DNA from: an uncultured Bacteroides sp.
GTDB taxonomy: Bacteria > Bacteroidota > Bacteroidia > Bacteroidales > Bacteroidaceae
DNA: 34,339 bases
Assembly (NCBI GenBank): GCA_905203765.1
Contig: CAJKXC010000023.1
Coordinates: forward strand, 1 to 34,339
Direction: 5' to 3'
In this document: positions 7,846-16,927 of the stretch, in pieces
Position numbering within the stretch: position 1 is the first letter of the stretch
Layout: each line of letters begins with the position of its first letter
Made by a program: the position numbers and the translations under genes
Notes under the pieces: generated by a model
Databases searched by the model: none
Seen by the model: the letters and a program-made list of their open reading frames with translations, nothing else
Told to the model about the DNA's origin: nothing

Positions 7846-8792
7846 ATCAATGTCCAGTTTTTATTTGTTGCTATTGATTTATCATCATCACTTAGCCGAG
7901 CGAGGCTAACAGAGCCTATCTCTATGGTATGAGTTGTTCCGTCCATATAATCATACAAATGCTCGAATAAGTTCAACATAGTCTCACGAGTATAATTATC
8001 GCCTATCATTCTGAGGTGACACTTAATGACGCCTGCGAATGACATGTTCTTTGCCATTATCTTATACCTATCCTCTCCCCATACGGTAACATCATTTTCT
8101 GATATGGACGATAGATTCACTTCGGGAAATGTATCCTGTTTGGCGCCTTCTCCTCTTGGGAAGTAATAACTCATGATGGTCATTTTACTCGTATCAATAT
8201 AAGGTATATCCAAATTCCAACAATCCGCAAATTCCAGATTAATTGAAGTCATACCATTGAATCCAGTTATTTTTTTCAAGGAACGGCAGTTGAAAAAGGT
8301 TCTCGAAAAAGCATTGCCCAAAATAAATCGTCCAATATCTAAATTCTTGAAATGGATTTCCCGTAAACTTGAACAGTCAGCAAAAGAGTAGAACAGGGAA
8401 GTTACATTCGTACAGTCTATCTCTGGTATTGCAACCAAATCAAATTGCCCTCTAAAACTGAATGATGTAACGGGTGGGTTTTCTATTTCGGGCATCATCA
8501 TCACCCCATAATCTGGATAAGGTAAATTGCCATATTTAGTTATATCTTTGGTCATTTCATATGAATCCAATATCATACTTCTCAAACTAGGGATACTTGC
8601 AGTATATCCACACTGCTCCATCAGAGCATCTATACTACCGCCCTGCTGAATGTCATTGACCTTGCCCACCAATGTAGTAAGCGTCTCGTTATCCTCAACC
8701 ACCACACCTTTACCCGTGAGGTTCTCCCGAAGCACCGATATAGCCGAAGCTATATTCGCTTTCAATACCGCTATCTTATCACTTATGTTCAT
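7842..8792 (-). CDS. Tail-associated protein with BspA-like leucine-rich repeats
   Basis: 316 aa. Residues 1-55 form a helical head (MNISDKIAVLKANIASAI... GKVNDIQQGG) seen at the start of many Bacteroides phage fibre-module proteins. From about residue 90 the protein consists of BspA/LRR_5-type repeats (for example NVTSLFYSFADCSSLREIHF, FFNCRSLKKITGF). BspA-like repeats are common in surface adhesins of gut bacteria. Overlaps the next upstream gene by 4 bp (ATGA) and sits in the fibre cluster, so a receptor- or mucus-binding role is inferred. No signal peptide, in keeping with a particle protein rather than a secreted one. Confidence 0.7.
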   Translation of the reverse strand: MNISDKIAVLKANIASAISVLRENLTGKGVVVEDNETLTTLVGKVNDIQQGGSIDALMEQCGYTASIPSLRSMILDSYEMTKDITKYGNLPYPDYGVMMMPEIENPPVTSFSFRGQFDLVAIPEIDCTNVTSLFYSFADCSSLREIHFKNLDIGRFILGNAFSRTFFNCRSLKKITGFNGMTSINLEFADCWNLDIPYIDTSKMTIMSYYFPRGEGAKQDTFPEVNLSSISENDVTVWGEDRYKIMAKNMSFAGVIKCHLRMIGDNYTRETMLNLFEHLYDYMDGTTHTIEIGSVSLARLSDDDKSIATNKNWTLI

Positions 8793-9757
8793 ACTACCAT
8801 ATTATTAATTTCGTCTAACAATTCATTGGCGGTACCAATCGCGACGGTAATCTGCTCGCTAACCCAATCTTCCGTAGCGTAGCCAGTCAAGTTTTGATGC
8901 TTGGTGAGATACCCACTATCATTGGCCAGTTGGCTCGTCTTAGTGGGAATAGCGGACAACACATCGGAAATCCTCTTGTTGAGTCCGGCGATGATACCTT
9001 CCAATGTCTCGCTATCCTCTACGTTAGCGAGGAATGTGATTATCTCGTTAAAACTTTCAATGGCGGACGAAGCGTCACCGGAAAGCAGTGTGTTAAGCTG
9101 CTGTTGTAGTGATAAGCACAGTTGTCTCAAGGAAGTGTCATCATAGTTAGATAAGGCATTGAGCTTGTTCAGCAACTCGGTGGTGAGGTCGTTGGTGGAT
9201 AAGCCTTTGCCTGCAACAGCCTGTACATAGCCAGACAATGCTTCTGCGAGAGCATTACCGGTAACGTAGTCACCCTTCGCTTGCAATCCCAACTCCTCAG
9301 CAGTCTTATTACCCTCGAGCACTACCTTATTGATGCTCGGCTTATTCTGTAATTCTAAGTAGTCGGTAATACCACCGCCGGTATTAGCACCGCCAGTATC
9401 CACATGCATATCCAAGCCTATCTCAACCGATCCAGTTTCGATATTAAGCTCATCTTCACCACCAGTCTGACAGCTTCGATTAACTAATTCAAACACCTCG
9501 CACTTGTCTACGGTGTTAGTGCCATCAGCTGACTTAACCTGTATGATGAGCGAGTATTTGCCCGCGTGTTTCTGTGATTCCGCAGAGTAGCGGAACTTAA
9601 CAACATTGCCAACGATGCTGTATTCGGTAATCGGTATCTTGACATAAGCGACTTGCAGGTAAAGCGCTACTTCCTTACCGGAGAATATTTCCGGTGCTCC
9701 GTCACGCCTAACATATACTGCAACGTCAATATCATTGTCTATGCGTATTCTTTTCAT
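8789..9757 (-). CDS. Fibre/baseplate protein (BppU-like N-terminus)
   Basis: 322 aa. The N-terminal roughly 110 residues (DNDIDVAVYVRRDGAPEIF, later FRYSAESQKHAGKYSLIIQV) resemble the baseplate upper-protein fold used by siphophages to anchor fibres. This is followed by a Gly-rich linker (GGANTGGGITDYLELQNKPS) and a helical shaft with repeated coiled-coil-like segments (LNALSNYDDTSLRQLCLSLQ; VEDSETLEGIIAGLNKRI). The C-terminus has GYLTKHQNLTGYATEDWV, a motif common in phage fibre shafts. Translationally coupled to the BspA-like gene downstream. Likely an adaptor or shaft protein of the tail tip; the family match is from memory. Confidence 0.7.
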   Translation of the reverse strand: MKRIRIDNDIDVAVYVRRDGAPEIFSGKEVALYLQVAYVKIPITEYSIVGNVVKFRYSAESQKHAGKYSLIIQVKSADGTNTVDKCEVFELVNRSCQTGGEDELNIETGSVEIGLDMHVDTGGANTGGGITDYLELQNKPSINKVVLEGNKTAEELGLQAKGDYVTGNALAEALSGYVQAVAGKGLSTNDLTTELLNKLNALSNYDDTSLRQLCLSLQQQLNTLLSGDASSAIESFNEIITFLANVEDSETLEGIIAGLNKRISDVLSAIPTKTSQLANDSGYLTKHQNLTGYATEDWVSEQITVAIGTANELLDEINNMVV

Positions 9758-9807
9758 ATCATCCGTTTTTAGGGATTATCCCGCCCGTGATTAGGCGGGA
9801 TTCTTGT

Positions 9808-10248
9808 TTATAACAGGATTTCCAAGTCCAGCATCTGCTCGACTGTAAAATCGTTGCTCGCGAGCAACTTCTTGAATGCTTCTTCGGTCAGTTTATCAAA
9901 TTCGGCGGGAACTTCTTCCTCTTGCAGGGATTTCAAGCATTCACCGAGTTTCTTCTGAAAGCCATCAAAGTACTTATTGAGTTCCACCAGTTCACCGGCA
10001 GGAAGCAGTTTATCTACTTGTTTAGATTGCAAAGCCTCGTTGTGCTTGTTCGCCTTTTCACTCATTTCCTCGAAACGTTCATCCTTCAGCTTGTCTGAGG
10101 CTTCCTTTTCATCTGTCTCGTACTTCTCCGCGATGGGACGCATCACACGCATGGCTTTGATCACCTTGAATTTATCTTCATCTTCCATCTTGGAGAGTTT
10201 TGCACCCTTCAGGAGTGCGTAGGCTACTGCTATTTCTTTTGTTTTCAT
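9808..10248 (-). CDS. Helical hypothetical protein of the tail-fibre cluster
   Basis: 146 aa, almost entirely charged and helical (KEASDKLKDERFEEMSEKAN), Lys/Glu-rich, no signal peptide or membrane segment. I do not recognise the family. It lies between the baseplate protein gene and two small ORFs in the same leftward operon. A chaperone-like or scaffolding role for fibre assembly would fit the composition but is inference only. Confidence 0.65.
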   Translation of the reverse strand: MKTKEIAVAYALLKGAKLSKMEDEDKFKVIKAMRVMRPIAEKYETDEKEASDKLKDERFEEMSEKANKHNEALQSKQVDKLLPAGELVELNKYFDGFQKKLGECLKSLQEEEVPAEFDKLTEEAFKKLLASNDFTVEQMLDLEILL

Positions 10249-10263
10249 ATTGCTGATTTTATA

Positions 10264-10485
10264 TTACTTGTTTGCAAACAATGATTCTACAAAGGCGGTT
10301 ACTTCTTCAACGGTGCCACCCATTGATTGCACGTTCAAATCAAACCCGCCTTCGCGGACGCTGCAACTGCCGGTTTCAACGCCTTCTTCATTCTGAATAG
10401 AGTAACCAACGTTGGTTATCTGTTCGTCCGTAACCTCACCGCTATATGTACGGTTGATGTTTTCGTTTCTCTTTACTAATTTCAT
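10264..10485 (-). CDS. Small hypothetical protein
   Basis: 73 aa, beginning MKLVKRNENINRTYSGEVTD, a small alpha/beta protein of the late operon, 15 bp upstream of the next leftward gene. No recognised domain. The coding frame is clean, with an AT-rich leader typical of Bacteroides start sites. Function unknown. Confidence 0.6.
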   Translation of the reverse strand: MKLVKRNENINRTYSGEVTDEQITNVGYSIQNEEGVETGSCSVREGGFDLNVQSMGGTVEEVTAFVESLFANK

Positions 10486-10497
10486 AATTTCTGATTT

Positions 10498-10885
10498 TTA
10501 TTCGATTATTATTAAGTTATCGTTCGCGTCAATCTGTATTCCTGCCATCTTCATTTGAGGAAGAGAAATGATTCCAAGTATTTCAAGTCCAGTTTCCCGC
10601 TTGATGCTATCTCTCGCGTTGGAAATATCAATAAGTAGGAACTGAGGGATAGTTTTACCGGCAAGATAGGCGAAGGTATTACAGTAATACCCATCTTCTA
10701 TCTCACTGCCTGCACCGACCAACGCGCGGAATAGCATTTGCCGGTCAACAGTCCGAACTTCTTTACGTTGCTCTGATCAATCACAGCGACTGTCGCCCCG
10801 TATCGATCAGAAAGTTGCCTTTCTTTCCATTCATCGTACATTCCACGATGAGTCTCTTTTCTGATAGTGATTTAATCTGTTCCAT
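10498..10885 (-). pseudogene. Retropepsin-like aspartic protease homologue, two frameshifts
   Basis: Starting at the ATG at 10885 the frame reads MEQIKSLSEKRLIVECTMN, then FLIDTG, and then breaks. Adding one base in the G4 run (C4 on + at 10796-10799) gives DTGATVAVIDQSNVKKFGLL. Adding one base in the A3 run (T3 on + at 10737-10739) restores the frame to MLFRALVGAGSEIEDGYY and on to the stop at 10498. With both repairs the length is 129 aa. DTGA is the catalytic signature of retropepsin-type aspartic proteases. Both lesions are single-base deletions in homopolymers, so a sequencing artefact must be excluded. It sits between structural tail genes, an unusual place for such a protease. Confidence 0.65.
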
Positions 10886-10886
10886 A

Positions 10887-12092
10887 TTACGGTATAATTG
10901 TTACAGTTTGATTTCCTAATGGGGTTACGATACCTGTATTCAACCACGTAGTATCATTATTGCCAAGAGTTCTCGGACATCCAAGCACATTTACCACAAA
11001 CGTACCAGGAATATTAGAGGGCATTGAGAATGAATTGTAGTAGATATCTCCCTGCACTATCTCCCTGGTTACGCTGCTAACGTTATCGAAAGCGCTTTTG
11101 GATACCGCTACTTCGCGGATCATAAATTCTTGCACAACAGGAGCCGAGCTACCCAAAATACCACGCACTCTGAGATATATGGACGATGGAATCCAGTCGG
11201 GATCAGGCGTGAATGTTATTTTTATATTCGTCACACGTATCGTCCTGGTTGAGCCGGATATGGTATTCGTATAAGTAGCCACGACCGTAGTTTTAAGACC
11301 ATCAATCCATTCTGTCCTGACAAGCGTATAGGCCTTTCTATCTCCGCCCGCCTGGTATTGGAGTGACTGACCGTATCCGGGAAAGGAATCTCCGGCGGTT
11401 ATCCTGGAAGGAGACAGGCACATATAGACGTTTATCGGCGTACCATTACTCAGATTACGGAACGGGGTATCCTTCATTTCGATAATGACAGGTGCTGCGA
11501 ACCGGCTGGCATTGATAAGCCACTGCAATGTATTTTCGTAGCTTTGCACATACCAGGTTCTTCCGGCTGCATAATTCATCACCACCGTCGGGTAATAACT
11601 GAGGTACGACGCATATAAGTCTTGCAATGACAGGCAATAATTCGGATTGAATCCGGTATATCCGCCATTGTCAAAGAAAAATACAGGTACAAAGTAAAAG
11701 TTGTTGTACATATCTCCGTTCGTCTTCATTTGGGCCGGAAACTCCATCCTTATACAAGGCTTTGCATCCGTTTGATACCCTCTAAAGTCACCGAGACGAA
11801 ATGGTTGTGTAGAGCCCCCAGCAGGCAGCGTATAAGCCCAGGGCTTGTCATTAGGCAAATCCGCATAGGTTGGACTTCCAATAGTCAGCCCACCACGAGA
11901 ATTACGTATCTGAGCGTCCGTCAGGTCGAATAACTGATTATACGGTATCGGCTTGTGCTTGGCGTACATATTAATCTTAGCAGCACTCTTAAAAAACGAG
12001 GTAAGGTCATTGCTGACCGAACCACCCGCCGCATTCAGTATATCCCGCACGTTCGTGGCAAGATTCGCATTTGTATTAGGTACAATAGCCAT
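10887..12092 (-). CDS. Predicted tail-tip / receptor-binding protein
   Basis: 401 aa, starting MAIVPNTNANLATNVRDILNAAGG, separated by 1 bp from the S74 fibre gene. Rich in Tyr, Asn, Gly and Thr with long beta-strand stretches (TYTNTISGSTRTIRVTNIKI), as in virion surface proteins. No signal peptide, no transmembrane segment. I recognise no catalytic motif. Position directly after the fibre and composition support a structural, possibly receptor-binding, role; the specific family is not known to me. Confidence 0.65.
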   Translation of the reverse strand: MAIVPNTNANLATNVRDILNAAGGSVSNDLTSFFKSAAKINMYAKHKPIPYNQLFDLTDAQIRNSRGGLTIGSPTYADLPNDKPWAYTLPAGGSTQPFRLGDFRGYQTDAKPCIRMEFPAQMKTNGDMYNNFYFVPVFFFDNGGYTGFNPNYCLSLQDLYASYLSYYPTVVMNYAAGRTWYVQSYENTLQWLINASRFAAPVIIEMKDTPFRNLSNGTPINVYMCLSPSRITAGDSFPGYGQSLQYQAGGDRKAYTLVRTEWIDGLKTTVVATYTNTISGSTRTIRVTNIKITFTPDPDWIPSSIYLRVRGILGSSAPVVQEFMIREVAVSKSAFDNVSSVTREIVQGDIYYNSFSMPSNIPGTFVVNVLGCPRTLGNNDTTWLNTGIVTPLGNQTVTIIP

Positions 12093-12093
12093 A

Positions 12094-14670
12094 TTATGCT
12101 CTCCTTTCTAAGTAGTTAATTCTTTGTTCCAATTCACGTATCTTCTTGTCTCTCTCATCCTCTTTCCGCAAATGTTCCATCAGGTGCTTGGCTATTGATA
12201 TGGAGCAAGCCACGGCAAGAGTACCGGGGTCTAACGTATAGTAACTTCCATCGTTCCCTATTACTTCAGGCAGAACGCCAAGCCAGTACTGCGCGCTCGT
12301 TCCTACACGTTGTTGTCTGTCAACATCATCTTTAAAGGTGTAACGGAAAGACGGAGCATTCGCTATTCTTTCCAATGGCAATGACAGCGGGGATATTATG
12401 TTCTTCTTCCGAATATCAGAATACATCGTTATACCACCGGCGGCAAGAATGTTTGTCGAAACTTTCATGCCGGAAGCGAGCGTTTCGTATTCGGTTACAG
12501 TGCCAAAACTCGAAGTTACAAGAGCAGGGCTTGTAAATGAACCTTGACCAATTCCACATATACGCACATCGTTACCTGAGGTACTACCGTTATAATAGAT
12601 ATCAATTGCGAATGCTGAGTCATAAGTATTGCATATTCTTATTTTAGGAATAAACCTACTATATGCATAGCCCGATATTTGAGTTATATTTACCTGGTTG
12701 TAGGTAGAGGTAATAGCAAAGATATATGATTCGGGACTATTGTAATTATAAGCTCTATTGACCATTAATAATACCGTTTGACCTAAAACATCACCATAAT
12801 TTCCTTGATAAACACGATACCATCCAGTGGTTTTACAAGTTGTCTTTACATTTTGAGTGAATCTTAAACGATTACAAATAATTTCATCTCCAATAGTAGC
12901 AGATTGAGTTACATAAAGATTGCTGCGAGCAGTTAAACTACTATTTACAGTTAATGCGCCAGTTATAGTATCTCCTGCTTTTAACACATATCTACTGTCT
13001 ATTAGAGACTGATAATTATAGGTTGTAAATACAGTTCTCCATTCCCACGGAGAACCATTATTTATATATCTATAAGCCACTGTTTCCCCTGCAAATCTTA
13101 ATTGTCCACCATATCCATTTTGGACAAAAGAAGCATATCCTCCTACGGTATTTAAAAAGCCCCCTTGAAAAACCAAGGTTCCGGTTGGTATTTCTGCGGA
13201 AGACAAAGCAACCGCCTTGAATCCATCCGTTATCCCGTACCCACTTATAGTAGTAGGCTTTGAAGTGATTTCAGAGAACGAATAACTCGGCTTTGAACTA
13301 CCTATCCAAGACGGTTTAGAAGTAATTTCTGACCACGAATAAGAAGGTTTAGTAGTACCTATCCATGTAGGCTTACTTGATATCTCACTCCAAGAGTATG
13401 ACGGCTTTGAACTGCCAATCCAACTCGGCTTTCCCGTGACATCCCCCCAAGCAACGCTGGTAGACAACGGCTGCCCATTCACCGTGAATGAGTATCCCGA
13501 CCCTGTTGATATATTAACCCCCTTGCTTGCGTATATGGTTAGGTGGTCATCAGTATCTTCGTTCAGATATACATAGCTGCCATCCCCGAAGTAGAGATAT
13601 CCTCCGTAATTGGATGAACCGTTCATGATCTTCAGCGCCCCGGTCATGGTATCACCGGTCTTGTTAACCGCATCTGTAATGCCATAGCCAGCCAGTGCCG
13701 TAGGATGTGATACGAGTTCAGAGAATGCGTATGTAGGTTTACTCACTGCCTTAGCCCAAGCGTACACATCGCTTGCAGGCAGGGTAGTCGGATATGCGGG
13801 CAGGCTAACTACTCCGTCCACACTATCATAGGCAGTTGTACCCAGCTTGACCGTCACAGAAGCCAATCCGCCGCCACCACCGCCGATAACACTTAATTTG
13901 CCGCCGGTTTTGGAAAGAGTAGATGTATCAATAGGTATCGCATCCAAGATTGTAGACGCAGTTTGAGAACCTTGTGCAAACATGGTTATCGCTCCTGTAA
14001 CGATCAAGTCTCCGTCTATTTCAAGAATGCCCGAAGAATGCTTAACAACCGGAATGCTGCCGATTTTAATACCACCGGTGAAGTCTTTCACACCGGAAAC
14101 TTCCTGAGCAGTAGCAAGCGTCACGTACTTACCCAATTCTGTGCTGATTTGGTCTTTCGTGTAGGCATCAGTGATGCCATAGCCTGCTATCGTCGTAGGC
14201 TTTTCCTTGACATCTTCCCATTTGACAGTAGTTACCAAATCCGGGAGAGTAACATATCCGTTCTCGGCGGGATCATAGCTTTTTTCGTTGAGGATAATCC
14301 CTTTAACAGTTCCCTCACCATCTCCAGTTCCGCCGATAACAGTCAGCGCTCCATCCACCCATCCGATCGTTTTGTTGTCAATAGGGAGTCCATCAAAGAT
14401 AGAGGGGGATATCGGGGTACCGTCGGCCCCATACATAGTGATGCCCTCTGCTGTTACTACCGGAATCTTAATATATAAAAACTTTATACCCTCACTGGTT
14501 TCAAGAATATCCAATGCAGTAGCCCACACCGATTTATCAAGTTTCGAGTTCAAATCCATGATTGACAATGAACCAGAACCTGTTCCTCCCGGAGTTCCCT
14601 GTTCACGAAGCCGTTTACTGCGCGGACGGGCATCCCGCTTGACAGCTGATGATATATACTTCTTATCCAT
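12094..14670 (-). CDS. Tail fibre with C-terminal S74 intramolecular chaperone
   Basis: 858 aa. The C-terminal about 110 residues carry the peptidase S74 / chaperone-of-endosialidase pattern (MYSDIRKKNIISPL, FRYTFKDDVDRQQRVG, YWLGVLPEVIG, helical tail ending in RELEQRINYLERRA), which trimerises fibres and is often autocleaved at the Ser of SDIRKK. The middle is made of repeated collagen-free shaft motifs: several GYGITDA units and a tandem block of KPSWIGSSKPSYSWSE type. Residues about 560-760 form a distal beta domain with many Tyr/Asn. The N-terminus would attach to the tail. This is the largest fibre in the element and the best candidate for host-range determination. Confidence 0.88.
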   Translation of the reverse strand: MDKKYISSAVKRDARPRSKRLREQGTPGGTGSGSLSIMDLNSKLDKSVWATALDILETSEGIKFLYIKIPVVTAEGITMYGADGTPISPSIFDGLPIDNKTIGWVDGALTVIGGTGDGEGTVKGIILNEKSYDPAENGYVTLPDLVTTVKWEDVKEKPTTIAGYGITDAYTKDQISTELGKYVTLATAQEVSGVKDFTGGIKIGSIPVVKHSSGILEIDGDLIVTGAITMFAQGSQTASTILDAIPIDTSTLSKTGGKLSVIGGGGGGLASVTVKLGTTAYDSVDGVVSLPAYPTTLPASDVYAWAKAVSKPTYAFSELVSHPTALAGYGITDAVNKTGDTMTGALKIMNGSSNYGGYLYFGDGSYVYLNEDTDDHLTIYASKGVNISTGSGYSFTVNGQPLSTSVAWGDVTGKPSWIGSSKPSYSWSEISSKPTWIGTTKPSYSWSEITSKPSWIGSSKPSYSFSEITSKPTTISGYGITDGFKAVALSSAEIPTGTLVFQGGFLNTVGGYASFVQNGYGGQLRFAGETVAYRYINNGSPWEWRTVFTTYNYQSLIDSRYVLKAGDTITGALTVNSSLTARSNLYVTQSATIGDEIICNRLRFTQNVKTTCKTTGWYRVYQGNYGDVLGQTVLLMVNRAYNYNSPESYIFAITSTYNQVNITQISGYAYSRFIPKIRICNTYDSAFAIDIYYNGSTSGNDVRICGIGQGSFTSPALVTSSFGTVTEYETLASGMKVSTNILAAGGITMYSDIRKKNIISPLSLPLERIANAPSFRYTFKDDVDRQQRVGTSAQYWLGVLPEVIGNDGSYYTLDPGTLAVACSISIAKHLMEHLRKEDERDKKIRELEQRINYLERRA
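13250..13455 (-). repeat. Tandem repeats in the fibre shaft
   Basis: Four degenerate units of about 48-51 nt encoding the pattern (T/S)SKP(S/T)WIG(S/T)(S/T)KPSYS(W/F)SEI. The DNA of successive units differs at synonymous sites (tatccaagacgg, tatccatgtagg, aatccaactcgg), so the protein repeat has been kept while the DNA has diverged. This lowers recombination between copies. Confidence 0.75.
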
Positions 14671-14682
14671 AGTACTCTACTA

Positions 14683-16887
14683 TTATTCTTTATCCGATTT
14701 ATATTCGTCCGGACGGAGCTCCACTATTTCGAGATCGCTTTCATCCGATATTACATCCTGTACATCAGTGAGGCAGATAAACCGCTTGCCGTCCTGGCAG
14801 GCTTCCGTATAGGCTGATAAGCCGGTATCCAGTATATCGGCTTTACCTGTCAGTAAGGTTTTGCGTTCGGCATACTGGCTGTAGAGCATACCTATAAGAA
14901 GCTGCTCTGCCTGCGTTGTCCGTCCGGCACGGGTTAGTTCTTTCAATTGGCAACTGTCGCTGGTGCGGAAGTACACGCCTTTGGCTGTAGGATTTATTTC
15001 AGTCATCGTGCCGCATATCGTGTCCAGTCTGATATCCTCTTTGGCCGCCTCATTGATGATGCCGGTATATTCGACATCTTCACTCTTTGCAGCACTGTAG
15101 ACAACGTTCTTGCGTACTATTTCCAGTTGGGGAGCCTTATACAGCATCCATCGTATCTTTTCGTACCAGTCACTGCTGACATCGGTATTCGTGCTTTTAG
15201 TCCATTCGGTAATCTTGATGCCTACATAAATGCACACCTCCACATAGCCTCCTTCTTCGGGATAACGCATATATTGCCCGTCCTCCATTTGTTTGAAAGA
15301 GTCGAACAGTTCGTTATGGGTATATCCTATGCAGTGCCGGTTCTTCTTCCAGCCGAGCACACCCGACGAGAAATGGCGGTCTTCCGGGTCGTACCACTCC
15401 AACCGGCAACTGTCGTAAGTGGCCGCACCGTCTTTCCATTGTCCTTCAGTCCAGAACAAGGCAGGTGTGATATCCATATTGTTCATCACCGCCTCGTTGG
15501 AGTAGTGCTTCACTGCATTCCCGCTTTCGTCATACAAGGTGACAGTGGCAGGCACCGTCACAAAGTTGAACTTGTCTTTCATGCTGTTATAGTTCCCTTT
15601 CTCATTGCCGCCATTGGCTTCTGTGAAGGGGTTGTAACGGGCATCTATCAGCATCTCCATGCTCAAGCGGAGGTAATACATCTTTCTTTCCTCCTCTTCC
15701 AGCTTGGGAATGTATATCCGACGCGTCCTCATCAACACTGTTTCCTGATTGGATATCTGCGGAAGCAACTTACGAGTTGGGCGTCCACTGGCCAGCGAGC
15801 CATGACCACCGGTATAGAAACTATATGCAACACCGGAGGACTCCTGTCCTCCTTTCAAAGGCTGGATATGAAAATATTTGGCAGCCGGATATTTCTCGGC
15901 AAGCCCACTGCCCAGGTTGCTGATAAAAATGGTGAACGAAAGCAGTTCATAGTCCCAATCGCTTTCTATCTTATGGTCATCCGAATAGTCCGGATAATAG
16001 GAATAGTACTCACCGACCGACGGTTTTTCGTTCGAGCGGTTTACCATACTTTCCGAATACTTATCCTCATATTCCACTCCGCCATTCAGCGGCTTCGCTT
16101 CCGAATACGGGGAGAAAGTGACCTTCGCATTATTCGCCACTTTATCTACTCCCATTATTTGGTTGTCTCTGCTCCAGGTGATTCCCTGGAGCGGTGCATT
16201 CAGATAAAGCCCGTTCAGGTCGTATATCCAAATTTTCCCGCTCCGCTGCACCATACGGAGAGACAGCGGTTGCAGCATTCCTTCCAATACATCGTGCAGC
16301 GTGCAAGCTTCGTCGTCTTCATCGTAGAAGTTGTCGCTGCGGATACATATTTTGTCCAGCGTTGCCCGGCTGTTGTCCGTCAGATAGGTGGTCAGATAAT
16401 CCTGGTTCAATCCTACATAGCTGATTCGGCTGCGCTGGAGCGCATACAGCAATATATTCTCCAATGTCTGCATCCCCGCAAGGTCGTACTTCAACCGGTC
16501 CAATATGCCGAAGTCACTGAATGTCAGTTTAACCTCGTATTCCTTTTCGTAGGCGTATGGTTCTTCGTAGAATTCAGGATCCAGTGTGCCGCTCCAGTAG
16601 AGCAGCCCGTTCCGCAACACGTCCAGGCGGATGCTGCCGGCAGAGATGCTGTACAAGTCCTCGTAGGTACGGTCACCGGGACTTGCTACGGTCAGCGCAG
16701 CGCTGCTGCCGCAGATTACCTCTTCCTTGTCGGTATGCTTCCATTCTATCACCAACGGCTCATTGCCGGGGAAGTTCAGCACACCGACAGATGGGAACGG
16801 CGTGTCCGCATTCTGATAGATGTTCACTTTCCATACCACATTTTTGCGGCTGAGGAATTCACCTGAATATCGTAGGTATTGCTCCAT
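14683..16887 (-). CDS. Distal tail / tail-tip protein
   Basis: 734 aa. Begins MEQYLRYSGEFLSRKNVVWK, a form common to large proteins that follow tape-measure genes in Bacteroides phages. Early segments alternate short beta strands (IRLDVLRNGLLYWSGTLD, EKEYEVKLTFSDFGILDRLK) resembling the Dit/tail-hub architecture that binds the tail tube end. Downstream regions carry further beta-rich domains. It sits between the tape-measure and fibre genes, 12 bp from the latter, in the place of hub and tip proteins in long-tailed phages. No sheath or contractile-baseplate genes are found nearby, which points to a non-contractile tail. Confidence 0.75.
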   Translation of the reverse strand: MEQYLRYSGEFLSRKNVVWKVNIYQNADTPFPSVGVLNFPGNEPLVIEWKHTDKEEVICGSSAALTVASPGDRTYEDLYSISAGSIRLDVLRNGLLYWSGTLDPEFYEEPYAYEKEYEVKLTFSDFGILDRLKYDLAGMQTLENILLYALQRSRISYVGLNQDYLTTYLTDNSRATLDKICIRSDNFYDEDDEACTLHDVLEGMLQPLSLRMVQRSGKIWIYDLNGLYLNAPLQGITWSRDNQIMGVDKVANNAKVTFSPYSEAKPLNGGVEYEDKYSESMVNRSNEKPSVGEYYSYYPDYSDDHKIESDWDYELLSFTIFISNLGSGLAEKYPAAKYFHIQPLKGGQESSGVAYSFYTGGHGSLASGRPTRKLLPQISNQETVLMRTRRIYIPKLEEEERKMYYLRLSMEMLIDARYNPFTEANGGNEKGNYNSMKDKFNFVTVPATVTLYDESGNAVKHYSNEAVMNNMDITPALFWTEGQWKDGAATYDSCRLEWYDPEDRHFSSGVLGWKKNRHCIGYTHNELFDSFKQMEDGQYMRYPEEGGYVEVCIYVGIKITEWTKSTNTDVSSDWYEKIRWMLYKAPQLEIVRKNVVYSAAKSEDVEYTGIINEAAKEDIRLDTICGTMTEINPTAKGVYFRTSDSCQLKELTRAGRTTQAEQLLIGMLYSQYAERKTLLTGKADILDTGLSAYTEACQDGKRFICLTDVQDVISDESDLEIVELRPDEYKSDKE

Positions 16888-16927
16888 GTTTAACTATCCT
16901 TTAAATACTATTTGAATGAACTTTAAA

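Noticed and set aside
7842..14670. Diversity-generating retroelement, as known from Hankyphage
   Set aside because: No reverse transcriptase frame, no template/variable repeat pair found near the fibre genes.
14947..16866. 639-aa plus-strand frame opposite the distal tail gene
   Set aside because: Shadow frame: no start context, low-complexity His/Val/Ile composition, and the opposite gene fits the operon.
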